A stretch of 64,000 nt of DNA from Odobenus rosmarus divergens. Its lineage: Eukaryota > Chordata > Mammalia > Carnivora > Odobenidae. Positions 11,811 through 31,744 of the stretch are shown one piece after another; the first letter of the stretch is position 1; every line of letters begins with the position of its first letter. The notes below the pieces were generated by a model, which was not told the origin of the DNA, made no database searches, and was given only the letters and a program-made list of their open reading frames with translations. The stretch lies in assembly GCF_000321225.1 (NCBI RefSeq), contig NW_004451861.1, forward strand, positions 223,745 to 287,744. The letters run 5' to 3'. The translations under genes were made by a program, and so were the position numbers.

Positions 11811-12917
11811 TCTTAGATATAAAAGAAACCCCGAAAATAGATGTGATGTGTTAAAGAACTCGTGTGTTAGGTACCCAGCTTCTGGTATTCTTAGCTGGAG
11901 CAGTACTGTCTACAGTGAGAGATACAAGTTTCCACAAGTGCGTTCACACTCAGTTGCTAGTAACAATCAATGAGTCCTCTGGTAATTTCACTTTGAAAGG
12001 AGGTTAGATATAATGTTCAGCATGGAAGATGATGTTCCCTGGAAAAGAGTGAGTAACCTTGGGTGGAATCTTGGCTTTTCGTGGGAGAAGAACTTTGGGA
12101 AGGATGACCTTCCAAATGTCGTCATGTTATCCACCACCCTCTCTGCCCCTTTACACGGTGCGCCAACATGAAGATTGATTTATTTGGAGACCTATTAGAT
12201 TGATTGTCCTTTTCCTCGAGGCAAAGTAAATACTGATCCAATTTATATCAATAAAGCTCTTACTTAAGCAGAGTAGGTGGCAATAAAAATCAGAAACTGA
12301 ATTACATCAATAAACAGGAATGATGACAATGAAAAATATTTGCCAGTGGTTAAATTGAGATAACTGCTTTCCATTTACTTCTACTTCATAGAAAGTAGGG
12401 ATTTGCTCTTCCATAAGGAATGCTTTTGGGGTTTTCTAGGTCTTTCTTGTGTAACCGATGAAATGACTATCCGAGGACCCATAGTTGAGCCGAGAGTCAT
12501 CTGTTTTCTGTGCTCCTAGAAGCCCACGCTCTTCTTTCATTCATTATATTTCTGTCTAGCCTGACCCTGGGTTGTTTGCACAACTCCATAATTGAACTTG
12601 GAGCTGAACTTCAGGTCTTTTCTTCTCCATGACTTTCATGGACCTATAGCTATTTCTACTATCCTGGAGATGTTGAGATTCCTCTGCCCTCTGAATTTTG
12701 GTTTGAGAAGACCAGAGTCAACCTAATAGAAGAAACACAATTGCCCACTTGGTGGGGATGGGAGAAGACCCCAGCCTTCTTGGAGAGAGGAGGAGAAGAA
12801 TAGGCAAAAGTGTTGGTATTGGACAAGAATATAGAAATGGAGGTGGTGATATTGAGAGAGAAGGGGGACAGAAGTTACTTCCCACAGCTAAGGACAGCGA
12901 TAATGCTGCTAGTATTT

Positions 12918-12985
12918 TCCAGGTTCTTGAGTTCAAATACCAGCTCCATCATTTTCTAGCTGTGATTTTGGGTGTTTACATGTGG
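12918..12985 (+). repeat. MIR relic
   Basis: GAGTTCAAATACCAGCTCC followed by TTTCTAGCTGTGATTTTGG resembles the MIR core. Confidence 0.5.
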
Positions 12986-14214
12986 TAGTTGACACTGTCC
13001 TTGATCTTCCATGCTGCCTCTAGACAATTATTCTCAATCCTTTGGCAGAAAATAAAAATGTTCATTTCTTTGGAACTCTCTTAACTTGACCACTTTGTCA
13101 TGGTCTAGTTGCCGATATTCACTGACTTCCTCATCTCTCTTCCTGCGTCTTCCAAATCCTTGGCATCAATTCTTCATCCCAGGTCCTGCTGTTATCTTAC
13201 AGTTCTTCAATATCCATCTGAAATGCATCTCATCTTCCCAGTTCCTCATTCTCATTTCCAGGAACTCCTTTTTCCATTCTGTCTCAGCTCCCCATTCTCA
13301 TGGCCACACCCTATTCTCTCTCTAATAAGGGATCTCGTCAACTGGCTCTATCTACAGCTACCTCTTCTTGCTTATGTCATCAGCTACCTTGATCGTACCA
13401 TTCCTTAGCTCCATTGGGATGTCTCTGTTTTGCTTCCAATATCTCAGCCTTCTCCTTTCCTTCTTTCCCTTATAATTTCTACAGTAATCATACAAATGCC
13501 CTAAACTCCATTGCCTGTCCATGTTTTGGTCACATCTGTGTGGAAAAAACCTCATCTTAAGGTTTTTTCAGAGTACATTTTTAGCTGGTGATTTTGCATT
13601 CCTGATATTGTCTATTGGACTCAAAACTAGGGCTTTCCCCTTATTCCATGGAGTTCCTAGAGTGCCCTTCCAAGAAGGGGTATTGTAATCTCCTGTATGC
13701 AATTTTCAGCTGCTACTCAGAGATCTTCTGGATTCTGATGCACCCCACCCCGAAGTTGAGGACCACTCTGATACCTCCGCACAGACTGCTTTCTCAAAAA
13801 GGGACCACCTGAGTGCCAGGTTGGCACACTGCCTCGGTTAGTGCTGCACAAGGGGTGTGTGGCAGGGCTACATGGTTTAAAAGACATATGCACACAAATA
13901 TCTGAAATTCTTCAGCCCACAGAAGTCTCATCCCCTCCATACCCCCTGGAAGCCCTTGGATAGTCAAATACAACCTGTCTTCTTCTGACACCTCTTTAGT
14001 TTGAATAACCACCTGTAAATATTACTTCTAGTGACTTATTTGAATCTGGCTGTGCCTGTCTGTCCACATTTCCTGAGATTCCAAGTGCTCAGCATGTACT
14101 CCAAGTATGCAATTCTCTATCAAAACCAAATCAATTCTTCCTAACCCATACCATCAACAAGCATGTAAAAATAATGCCGCTGGTAGGTGCCATTGACCCT
14201 AATACCTGCTTAGG

Positions 14215-14390
14215 CAGGCATTTATATGACATGCTTTCTATGCCTTGTTTTTAATCCTCTGAAAAGTTCACAAAGTAGATATTGTCTCCACTTGGCAGTT
14301 GAGAAAGCAGACATTCCCGGAGAGATAATGTGGCTGGCCAAGGGTCATGCCGTTTAGAATCCAGTTCTGTAAGGATGCAAGGCTTGAACT
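14215..14390 (-). repeat. MIR relic
   Basis: Reverse MIR: ATCCTCTGAAAAGTTCACAAAG, GTAGATATTGTCTCC, then a CAAGGGTCATGCCG-type core. Confidence 0.5.
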
Positions 14391-14560
14391 CTTCTTCTTC
14401 TACCTGCTGGGTGGGGCATGCTAGTTTTGTTTCCTTCTCTCATCCCTTTCAAGTTGTTCCATGGTCTCATTTACTTTCTCCTCTGTCCTTTGCTGGCTAC
14501 TCCCCAAATTAGAACTGTGTGGCATACAACTTAGGGTTGCTATGTAAAATGATGAACATT

Positions 14561-14781
14561 GAGGTGCATGGGTGGCGCAGTTGGTTAAACATCCGACTCT
14601 TGATTTCAGCTCAGGTCGTGGTCTCAGGGGTGTGAGATTGAGGCCCCCCCCCACCCCGTGTCCAGCTCCCTGCTTGGCAGGGAGTCTGCTTGAGATTCTC
14701 TCTCTCTCCCTCTGCCGCCCCCCCATGCACATGAGCATGCTCTCTCTCTAATAAATAGATAAATCTTGAAAAAAATAAAAG
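14561..14781 (+). repeat. Carnivore tRNA-Lys SINE, older subfamily
   Basis: GAGGTGCATGGGTGGCGCAG, then ATCCGACTCTTGATTTCAGC, tail TAATAAATAGATAAATCTTG. An imperfect TSD AAATGATGAACAT / AAAGGATGAGCAT. The ACTCTTGATTTC diagnostic differs from the GCCTTCGGCTCAG type. Confidence 0.92.
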
Positions 14782-14837
14782 GATGAGCATCATTAAATGT
14801 CACGTATTACCCTAACTGATAATAAATGTAGCATGCA

Positions 14838-15517
14838 TTCTCTTTTTCTTATTGAAGTATAATTGACATCCAATATCCTATTAGTTTCAGATGTACATCA
14901 TAATGATTTAATATTTTTAGACATTATGAAATGATCCTCACAGTAAGTGTAGTTACCATCTGTCACCATACAAATTTATTACGATATTATTAATTATATT
15001 CCCTATGCTGTATAATACATTTGCATGGCTTATTTATTTTAAAACTGGAAGTTTGTACCTCTTCATCCCTTCACATGTTTTGCCCATCTCCAGCCCCTCC
15101 TCCTCTACTTATTTTATGTATCTGTGAGTTTGCTTTGTTTTATTTATTTTGTTTTTTAGATTCCACGTATAAATGAAATCATACAGGGGCGCCTGGGTAG
15201 CTCAGTCGTTAAGAGTCTGCCTTCGGCTCAGGTCATGATCCCAGGGTCCTGGGATCGAGCCCCGCATCGGGCTCCCTGCTCCGCGGGAAGCCTGCTTCTC
15301 CCTCTCCCACTCCCCCTGCTTGTGTTCCCTCTCTCGCTGTGTCTCTCTCTGTCAAATAAATAAATAGAATCTTCAAAAAAAATAACATATTAAAAAAAAT
15401 GAAATCATACAGCATTTGTTTTTCTGTGTTTGACTTATTTCCCTCAGCATAGTACCCTCCAGATCCATCCATGTTGTCGCAAAAGGCAAGATTTCATTCT
15501 TCTTTATTGCCAAGTAA
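14838..15517 (-). mobile_element. Old L1 (L1M-like) split by a SINE
   Basis: Reverse-orientation diverged L1: TTATTGAAGTATAATTGACAT, TAGTTACCATCTGTCACC and TCCACGTATAAATGAAATCA, then after the SINE CTTATTTCCCTCAGCATAGT and CCATCCATGTTGTCGCAAA. The SINE occupies 15187-15396. Confidence 0.85.
15187..15396 (+). repeat. Carnivore tRNA-Lys SINE inside an old L1
   Basis: Near-consensus copy (GGCGCCTGGGTAGCTCAG, GGGATCGAGCCCCGCATC, AAATAAATAAATAGAATCTT). A perfect 16-bp TSD AAATGAAATCATACAG is at 15171-15186 and 15397-15412. Confidence 0.96.
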
Positions 15518-17312
15518 GGCAGCATGCATCCTTGAAATCAGTTCAGTGGACATTTACAGAAGTTTTCTTTGGATCGTTTAAGCCCCCACAAGCTGTTCCT
15601 AGGGCCAAAGAGATCCTGTACTATTTCCTGCTAGTGACATCTACCAGTGTCAGGCTTTCAGTGATGTGGTGCTTCCTGCCCATCTGTAAAGCTTCCTAAA
15701 TTGAAAGTTCAGATGGGAGGGGAAGAGCATTCACACTGAGAGCTGGCTCTATCCCGTGAATGCAACGAGGCTTAGATCCCCGTCTTGTCCCTGCTTCCAG
15801 AACCTCCTGATCCAGCTGCTGCTGGTGCTGCTTAGCAGAGTTTGGAAGGTTGCTTCAAGGATGCTTTGCCTTTATTATAACACCTAATAGTACATAATTT
15901 TGAGTAAATGTTGCAGCTCTGTCCAACCCTGGGCAAATTTCTAAAAAGCGATGTCATTTAAATTATTATTTGACTCACGTACCTTCTCCATAACAAGGCG
16001 TAGAAATCAGAATTCTATACAAATTATTATTTTGCTATTGCCCTCTCTATTCTGACACAATTTTTACCCCCTCTGGGATGAATAATTTTGCATACTTTAT
16101 TTTACCCTATGAAGATGAAGCAACAGCGGTCCTGTATTTGGTGAAACCAGGGTCTGAAGCAAAAACTAGGAAGGTGTCTTTCATCAGCGGCTTCTTCCAG
16201 CAGATAAGTAAAGCATGTGTGGGCTTACCTTTGTGGAGAGGAGCCTTTACGCAAAAGGAGAGCATTAGTCAGCAAAAAACCCAAAATTCACAAGGTGAGC
16301 GCGGCGTTCTGTCCTCTGTTCCTCTGGGACACAAAGCCAGCCGCCATCAACCGCGATCTCAAAGTTCTGGTCTGTAGGGCAGACCCGTAATACCTGCTGC
16401 ACATCTTGATTGAGCAATGAAGCACGCCGTGGCACGCTGTGGCATGCTGCAGTCCTTGGCAGACAGGAAGGAAGGACCAGAGTCCATTATCACAGAGTAA
16501 GGAGGCCTCCGCCTTTGCATCGGCAGAGAATTGATTTCTCCTTGTATTAAACACAAATCACTGCTATCGTATTAACAACTGCTTGGAGAAGCTAAGTTTT
16601 TGGATTTTCTCAGCACCTAATTTTGTGAGTGGCCAGAATACCAGTCAGACACATTCCTGCTGTTACTTGGCTAGCTTCCTATTTTAATCTCACTCCCTGG
16701 GTCTCATCCAAAGTCCAATTTTCTTCCTGGAAACAGCTCATCGGGTTGAATTTTTGAGTGCACACACTTGCCTTTCTCTTCCATGATATTTGACTTTAAT
16801 TCCTATCTCCAAAGCGTGATGCATTTTCCCCCTTCCATTTCCTTTGAGAAAGTCTCCCTTTCTAGGATCTCCTGAGCAACTTGGTCTCTCAGGAGGAAGA
16901 TTTAGGCATCTGCCTCCCTTTATGGACACTGTTAATGTGCTGCCCCCATTTGTTCTGCCGTATCACCTACAACCTGTTTTTGAGCCACTTCCTTCTGGAC
17001 GTTTTCCACTGGCTCGAGGCCAGCATTTTTCTTCCTCTATGTGGGTGTAGCTCACAGGCTGGCATTCATCCTCAGCCAGCACTGTGGATTTTATATAATA
17101 ACCTCGAAGCTCACATGCATTCTTAGATTAGGTGAGTTGTCCTTATTATCATTTTGAAAGATAGGAAAGGAAACAAAAAGAAATGACAAGGTTCTCATTT
17201 TGTGTTTAGTAGAAGGGAACAGAGTGTGGGATGTGCCTGCCCCCAGATACTCTGAATTTGCTGTGGGTGCTGTAGCCTCCCCCGACCCCCAAGATTCATC
17301 CCTTAGCTTTCT

Positions 17313-17505
17313 TTTTTTTCAAATTTAAATTCAATTAGCCAACATATAGTACATCATTAGTTTCAGATGTAGTGTTCAATAATTCATCAGTTGCGTATAA
17401 CACCCAGTGCTCATCATATCATGTGCCCTCCTTAATGCCCATCCCCCAGTTACCCCATCCCCCCACCCACCTCTGCTCCAGCAACCCTCAATTTATTTCC
17501 TATAG
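17313..17505 (-). mobile_element. 5'-truncated L1, left half of a composite insertion
   Basis: Poly(T) at the left, then reverse L1 3' UTR (AACACCCAGTGCTCATCATA, CTCCAGCAACCCTCAATTT) cut at TTCCTATAG. The left TSD ATCCCTTAGCTTTCT is at 17298-17312; the matching right copy lies beyond the adjacent SINE. Confidence 0.85.
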
Positions 17506-17697
17506 GGGTGCCTGGGTGACTCAGTTTGTTAAGAGTCTGCCTTTGGCTCAGTTCATGATCCCGGGGTCCTGGGATCAAGTCCTGCATCGGGCTCCCTGCT
17601 CAGTAGGGAGCCTGCTTCTCCCTCTTCCTCTGCCCCTCTCCCTGCTCATGCTCTGTCTCTCTCTCTCAAATGAATGAATAAAATCTTTAAAAAAAAA
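17506..17697 (+). repeat. Carnivore SINE, right half of a composite insertion
   Basis: Full-length SINE from GGGTGCCTGGGTGACTCAG to an A-rich tail. The sequence after the tail, ATCCCTTAACTTTCT (17698-17712), matches the TSD to the left of the adjoining L1 with one mismatch. No TSD of its own is visible. Confidence 0.88.
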
Positions 17698-18689
17698 ATC
17701 CCTTAACTTTCTAAGTCACCCTGTCTGTGGAGGAGAAACTCCGATGTGATACCTCTAGTAACAGTGTCTGTCAAGTGGACATGGCTAAGTTCCCTAATAT
17801 TGTTTTGCCCCCCATACTAGCCTTTTTTTTTTTTTTTTGTAATTCTGAAGGTTTGGAGGAGCAAAACTGGTGAAGATAAATTTGTAAATGACTTGCTTCC
17901 CGTTGCCCAAAAGGTCGACATTATTTCGGCAACTATGTTTTACAACCTTCTTTATAACCCACCAATTCCTACAGTGTCCTTAGAATAAACTCTGACTAGA
18001 AAGTTACAGACTGACACTGGGGATCCGGTCTACCAAAATTGGACATCTGACAATGGAAATGTAAGCATTTAGTTAAATTTCGCATATCTTCACATAAAAT
18101 AACATTTTAATTTGCTCTTTAGTGTTCAAGCAGGGAAACCACAGTAAATTTAGATAAAGCCAGCATATGTTGTTCTAATCTGGGCCAGGATCAGCTGGAG
18201 CAGAAGCTGACTCTAGAGGAAGTAAGGAGAGTTAATTTCTGTTTCTCTGCTGCAAATAGAAAAGGAAGAGGCGTGGTTTTTTGAAGCCTTCTGATTAAAA
18301 ATAAGCTAATGTAGGACCTAGAACAATGTCTGGTTCATACCAAGCACTGAATTAATTATTAATAAGAGATGTTACCACTTTAGATGGAATCTCCACTAGG
18401 GCAGTTCAAGGTTTTCAGCCTCTCTTCTTTTCCATTAGTGAAATGGCCATAGTTTCCAAAATTCAAAACGTATGCTCTGCAGTGTAATTAGGCAGTATCA
18501 AGAGATATTTGAATTGTGACTGTCCTAGAAAAATGCTACTAATGTGGTCTCTCAATCAAAACTCAGGCAGCCCATGAAAATGTGTATGCCTGGACATTTC
18601 ACATTTAGAAAAATAATTATTACCATTAATATCAGCCAAGACTTACCGAGTCTTTACTGCATGCTTGGCCGCTCTTGGGTACTTGATAT

Positions 18690-18800
18690 ACACGTCTTAG
18701 CTCATTTAATCCTCACAAAAATCCTATGAAGTAAGACTGCTCTTGTCTCCATCTTATAGATGAGAACACTGGGGTGCAAAAACATGAAGTAACTTTCCCC
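18690..18800 (-). repeat. MIR relic
   Basis: Reverse MIR: TTTAATCCTCACAAAAATCC, CATCTTATAGATGAGAACAC, AAGTAACTTTCCCC. Confidence 0.65.
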
Positions 18801-20505
18801 GAATCATGCAGTGCACAGGAATATTTTCAGCGGGGCAGTTTGATGGCATGAGCCCAAATCCCTGGAAGCTCCATCAAATACCACATCAGACCATCCCATT
18901 CCTTCTTGTATTGTTGGGGAGACAGGAGGTTGGCAAATTCAACAAGCTCTCTTTTCTCATTTCTGCTTGTTTTTATTCCTTTCTGGACAAGTTCTGCTCT
19001 CTGCCTCTCCCGTTCCCACATCAGAGATTGCCCAGCTCCGAGTCCTCAGAGCCATCTCCCTCCCCGCCAAATAGTCAAGGCATAGTCCAGACGCCGAGGG
19101 CTACACCCTGCTGAAGCCAACTTCCCCTGTAAAGTCAAACAGAGACTTGATGTTTGGATCTAGATCTTTCTGAGAACATGGGTGGCCGGGGGGAAAAATG
19201 CAAGCCAACATCTTCCCTAGAGTGCCATGATTGAAGGAACTTTAGAATTTTGTGTTCAGTGGCTAAGCTCTAGAACCACAGATTTAGAGAAGACTCCCAG
19301 GGCAGCCTCCCACCTGACACCTAGACACCACCTGACCGCACCCCCCCCACCGGCCCCCAACCCCCCACGGGTGATATTTTTCTGCCTCTGCAAAAGTAAA
19401 GGGACACCCAATGGTCAGGTCAGAATATTGTTGCTTTCATCTTCCTTTTTTACTTTTCAACTGAATATGAGTTGTTTTGATATGTAGGAAATAATCTATG
19501 CATCAGGAAAGGACCAGATGCTGTCGAGACTCTAAAGCACATTTTCCCCAGTTACCTGATTCTAGCTTTCCATTACCAGGTGAGCTATTTTCCAGATATG
19601 GACGTTGCAGATATCTAAAAGCAACATGAAATAATTCTTATGGACAGACATGCAAGTGGAATCTGTCCAGTAGAGGGACCATCTTCCTTCCACGTGGTAA
19701 AAACTGTTTCCAGTAAGGATATAAATGAAAAAGAACTCTAGATTCTTTTCTGGATGTTGGAATAAATAATAAGGAAGAAGCCATTTGTTGGGGGTGGGGA
19801 TGAGAGAAACAGGTGAAGGGGGTCAAAAGGTTAAAAGAAATTAAATAAGTAAAAAATGCGGAAAAATGAGGAAAACCACCCAAAGTGATTCTGCCTGTAT
19901 TCTGCTATGGCCACAGGGTGCATCTGTCACCTTGGCCAAGCTGAATGGTAAGTGTGCGAAGCAGCCATGCAAGCTCAGAGCTGCTGGGCAGGCCATGGCC
20001 AGGCCTCGGGCCACCCCTCCCAGACACCTGTCATTTTTCCACGAGATTGGCAGGCACTTCCCTCGGACCTTTCAACACCCGCTACCGTGTGTGCCTCTTC
20101 CCTAAAGACCCGGTAACCCTGCTTATTTGTCAAATGCGCACCATGTGCCTTTTCACGTAACCATTTCCTCAAACCAGATCTAAATATTTCACCTACATCA
20201 AGGGCTAAGTATAGACAAAGGACAAGTGCAAACAAGCTAGAATCATAACCTTTTTCTTCTCAGAAATGGTTACTCTCTTGCCGTTTCTATCCCCTTACTT
20301 CTGTTATTTATGAATTCTGTTTCTGTTGTTTCCATGAGTCGTTCCACAGACAAAAAAAAGCATTTAACGTATTTCTCCATAAGGTGTTCTAACCAGTTAA
20401 GAAACCCCACACCTTACAAAGCAAATCTATGTTTTAATATTAAAAAACCTTTCTCTTTAATGAGATACCAAATGAAAAAAAATTCTTTTCAAAATACTCT
20501 TTTGT

Positions 20506-20710
20506 TGGGGCGCCTGGGTGGCTCAGTCGTTAAACATCTGCCTTCAGCTCAGGTCATGATCCCGGGGTCCTGGGATCAAGTCCCACATCGGGCTCCCTGC
20601 TCCTTGGGAGCCTGCTTCCCCCTCTCCCACTGCCCCTGCTTGTGTTCCCTCTCTCGCTGTGTCCCTCTCTGTAAAATAAATAAATAAAATCTTTAAACAA
20701 ACAAACAAAC
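20506..20710 (+). repeat. Carnivore tRNA-Lys SINE
   Basis: GGGGCGCCTGGGTGGCTCAG through AAATAAATAAATAAAATCTT with an AAAC-repeat tail. TSD CAAAATACTCTT is at 20490-20501 and 20711-20722. Confidence 0.95.
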
Positions 20711-20999
20711 CAAAATACTCTTGTTTTCTGCACTTGTTCCTTTTAATTATAGATGTACATTTAGGTTATTCATGTATATTACAAAAAAAAAAATGAAAAA
20801 ACTTCAGAATGGTTACATGTGAAAAATAAAAATCTCCAGCTCCTTATTCTTCGATGCTAACTTATATCCCAAGAGGCGAAACACTTTTTAAAAGTTAGCA
20901 TTTCAATTTTGTTATGGGTAATTTACGTGGTGCAAGCATCAAAAGCCATGGAAAGATGCCACTCCCCCCCACCCCCCACATTCCTCATTACTCCTTAGC

Positions 21000-23150
21000 A
21001 GGTAATTGTTATTAGTTTTGTTTGTCCTTCCAGAAAAGTTGTATGTGTATATAAGCTGATATAGGTATTTTTCACCTTACTTTTGCACAAATGATGAGCT
21101 CCCACATTCGTTATTTTGGCATTTGACTTCTCTCCACTTAATAATTTATTTTAGAGCCTTTTATCACTATGTAAGGATCTTCCTCATTTTTTTATCCAGT
21201 TAATATTATTACAAGTGAATATATTGGTGTACCATAATACATTCTCCCTGTTCCCATGTAGCAACATTTAAACAGTTCCCAATCCTTTGTTCTCAGAAAC
21301 ACTACTGTAATGAAAAACATCTGTGTGAGTCATTTTCCAGGCAGGTAGTACATCGGTAGGGTATATTTCTACCAGAGAAATCTATAGGTAGGTTTTGTAA
21401 TTGTGACAGTGCGGAGTTTTCCTTCACAGCAATGAAGCTGATCTATATTCCCATCCCCCATCTTTGAGAGTGCCTGCTGGCCCATTCCCAGAGAACCAAG
21501 TGTATTGTTATACTTTTGGATTATTTTCTAGTCTGCCAGGTGAAAAATGGTATCTCATTGTACTTTAATAAACATTTCCCTCACGAGTTAATTTAAACAT
21601 CTTCTACATGTCTGAGCCATTTGTATTTCTCTTTCTCTGAATTCCCTGTTCACATGATTTGCCCATTTTTCTATCAGGTGACTGATCTTTCTCTTACCAG
21701 TTGGTGTTGGTTCTTTATAAATGAGGGAAAGCAGCTTTGAAGTGTTGCAATATTTACTCCAGATTATCGTTTGTCTTTTGGGTTTGTTTGCGGTGATTTT
21801 TCTTCTACATGTTAAGTTTAGTTTTATGCTGTCAATTCATTTTATTAAATGACTTCGAGGTTTTATACTACTTTAGAAAGATTTGAGGTTATAAAATAAT
21901 GTTACATGTTTTTTTTCTAGTATTTTTGTGGTTTCGTGTTTTTTTTTTATAACTGTTCATTAATACTAGATATTACATATGGATGGAGTTATTCTATCAC
22001 TTTTGGGTCCAACTTTTTTTCCTTTGAAAAAAAATTCTTCCAATTTATTAAATATTCCATCTTTTTCTTCCTTTTGTATGAGATGCTATCTTAATCATAG
22101 TCTAACCCATTAGGAACTAAGGATTGATTCAGAACTTTTTACTCTTTTCCAGTGGACTGTCCCTTCATGTTGCTATGTTACTGCAGTTGAGAGTTTAAAT
22201 AGGATTTTATTCTCTGCAAATAATTTAATTTCATTTTCCCATTTGACAAAGCATTTTCTTGGTTCTTCTTTGTTAACTTTCCAAATAAAATTTAGAATCA
22301 CCCTCACTAGTTCTGAAAAAAAATGCTGTATTTTTTCCTCTGAGACAGTATTTAACCTATAAACTCATCTAGAAAGCAGGATCATAGGGGAAGAGAGGAA
22401 AAAATGAAACAAGACAAAACCAGAGAGCGAGACAAACCATAAGAGACTCTTAATCATGGGAAACAATCTGAGGGTTGCTGGAGGGGAGAGGGGGTGGGTG
22501 GATGCGGTAACTGGGTGATGGACACATGTAATGAGCACTGGGTATTATATAAGACTAATGAATCACAGACCTGTACCTCTGAAACAAATAATACATTATA
22601 TATTAATAATAAAAAAAAGAAAGCATGATATCTTTATATATTTTTTCTTCCTAACCAACAACAAGATAGGCTTTTCCATGTGTTTAGGTGTTATTTTGTA
22701 ATATACAGAAGTTTTAGCAGGCATATTCATATATGCCTTACACATTTATTAAATAGATTACATGTAATTGTTTTGTATTATTTTTGTCCTACCATAAATT
22801 GGGTCTTTTACTCCCATGCATCTTGTAAATGGTTGTTGTATCATGAAGGCAGTTGATTTCTATACACTTACTTTCTGCACTGCAATCTTAGTTTTTAGTT
22901 GAGTCTCCTGGGTGTATACTTGCATCTGGAATAGTGATAGTTTTGCTTTCTCTTTTACAGTTCATCTCATTTTCTTTTTTTTGCTTGTGTAACTGTGTTG
23001 GCTTATACCTCTAGTACAATAAATTAAATAAGGAGAATAATAGTGATCATCCTTTCCTTGGTTTTGATGTAAGTAGGAATGTCATTAGTTTTCCCTACTA
23101 AGTAAGTGTTGGCTTTGGGGCTGAATCTTATTTTCAGTCCAGTAATTGAA
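21000..23150 (-). mobile_element. Old, diverged L1 sequence
   Basis: Reverse L1-like phrases: TGGTATCTCATTGTACTTTA, GTTGGTTCTTTATAAATG, TTGATTTCTATACACTTAC, GCAATCTTAGTTTTTAGTTG. Highly decayed and without open frames. Interrupted by a younger plus-strand L1 at 22383-22617. Limits are approximate. Confidence 0.6.
22383..22617 (+). mobile_element. 5'-truncated L1 3' end
   Basis: Plus-strand L1 3' UTR: GAAACAAGACAAAACCAGAG, CATAAGAGACTCTTAATCAT, GAAACAAATAATACATTATA. TSD AGAAAGCAGGAT / AGAAAGCATGAT is at 22371-22382 and 22618-22629. Confidence 0.92.
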
Positions 23151-23203
23151 TTTTAGAATTTGGAGAAAAGGATATTTGAAACATAAATTTTGAATCAGCA
23201 TTC

Positions 23204-23209
23204 TTTATT
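23204..23209 (-). terminator. Candidate SLC19A3 polyadenylation signal
   Basis: AATAAA on the minus strand, about 1.05 kb past the stop codon and just before old L1 sequence. A single hexamer is weak evidence; no downstream element was scored. Confidence 0.3.
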
Positions 23210-23688
23210 TCCATGGCAGACTGCTCCATGTTTCCTCTTTTGCAGTTTCAAAGGACACAGGCACAGACGATTCTCAGCACAATTCATCAAAAATTTAGAA
23301 AGCCTCTTTACTATTTTTGCACACATTATTTTATGTAGCACAATCTTTGCCATTTAAAAATTAGGTGTTCCCCCTGCACCATCAGTGTTTTCTTACTTAC
23401 AAATAATTTTAGAAACTCCTGGAAATTTCTTAGACAGAGATCACACTGACATAGCATTAAAACACCTATCTGGGGTCATGGTAGGGATAAAGCTCATTGC
23501 CTCCCCTAGGGCCACCAGGGATGGATTTGAATGTCATTCTGTGGACACACAGGAATGTCTGGGGCTATTCCTGAGGTAGAGTTTCAACAACAAAGCTCAG
23601 CAGAACACAAAGTAAAAAGTAATCATGACAAAATTAAATGGTGATATAATCAAAAATAGCTTGTGAATTATTGTTATGAATATAGCTT

Positions 23689-23727
23689 GTGAATCCATGT
23701 TGTGGATCCATGTTGTGAATCCATGTT
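23689..23727. repeat. 13-bp tandem repeat, three copies
   Basis: GTGAATCCATGTT, GTGGATCCATGTT and GTGAATCCATGTT follow each other exactly, and a partial related unit (TAGCTTGTGAAT) precedes them. The array lies in the presumed SLC19A3 3' UTR. Confidence 0.85.
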
Positions 23728-24258
23728 GTCAGAATTGAAGAGAGGTCCTTAGAAATGGGACCAGACCTTGAAATTCTCACAGAGAACTGCATGTTATATA
23801 GAAATATACTTAATGGAAGAAGGAAGAAAATGGCTATGTGACAAAAATGTCCCATCTCTTGCCTGTTTTGGTAAGATAAAACAAATATCTAAACCAAGCA
23901 AAGGGGTCAGTCCAGTTAGTATTTCTGCTTATGAATGAGGAACAGCAACTGCAGGATGACTGCAGTTTTCTCGTGGCTTGTGTCCATGCCATTTATATGT
24001 CCTAGGGAGTAATCAAAACCACAATTTCCCAATCCTTGCTACTTGTTGGAGTCCCCAACATGGGCTCTTTGATTGAGATGACAGGCCTTGTCAACTACAT
24101 CCAGTTGGACACATAGCATCTGGTCTAAAACTGAGATTTTGTTGTGGTCTTGAAAAGGTCATTGAAATCAAGACTTAAGAAGTGTGTCAATTTATGGCAC
24201 TCGGTGACTTTGTGACCAAGAGGGTCCTTGCTCAGTGGATGCAGTGGCTGCCAGAAGG

Positions 24259-31314
<7,056 letters not shown>

Positions 31315-31744
31315 GGCTGATCAAATGGAAACAAAGTCAAAATTAGCTGATGTTTACTTACTTTTGGCATCCTGGATATAACGAAAAACCAATTTCTAAA
31401 TGTCTTGTGAAAGGGTAAAGTTTCATCTGTCTGCAGTTGAAACGGAAAGGTGAGTGATGAATAAATGTTCTCAAATACTCAGGTGCACCAGTCAAACCCT
31501 CCTTTGTCAATGGGTTTCTTACTCACTATTGCTGGGACAGGTTACACCTCCTTAGTGTTCTCCATCACGAACGTGGTAAGGAGTAGTTACTAATAAATGG
31601 TAAACATGGGTTAATTAATGCTTGAAAGTAAGTAAAACATTGGCTGGTGAGTTACCGGTGTACATGTGGTAGGTCAAGTACCTCTAGGAGGTCAAATCCA
31701 ACTTAACGCAGATTTAGTGGATCAAGTTACTACTAATCTGCCCA

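Larger units (their letters stand above)
1..23200. other. Intergenic region downstream of SLC19A3
   Basis: No exon with both splice sites and coding similarity was found. Between the repeats listed separately, the stretches 561-720, 2200-3180, 3320-4000, 6490-7775, 9680-11280, 11820-14215, 15520-17295, 17715-18690 and 18800-20500 look like unique or unrecognisably old sequence. Frames here are short and lack codon bias or family motifs. Confidence 0.6.
23204..24258 (-). other. SLC19A3: SLC19A3 3' UTR (end uncertain)
   Basis: The sequence after the stop codon is unique until an old minus-strand L1 starts near 23150. A minus-strand AATAAA at 23209-23204 is the best-placed candidate poly(A) signal and would give a 3' UTR of about 1 kb. 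A three-copy 13-base tandem repeat (23689-23727) and a MIR fragment lie near this region. The transcript end is an inference; transcript data would be needed to fix it. Confidence 0.4.
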
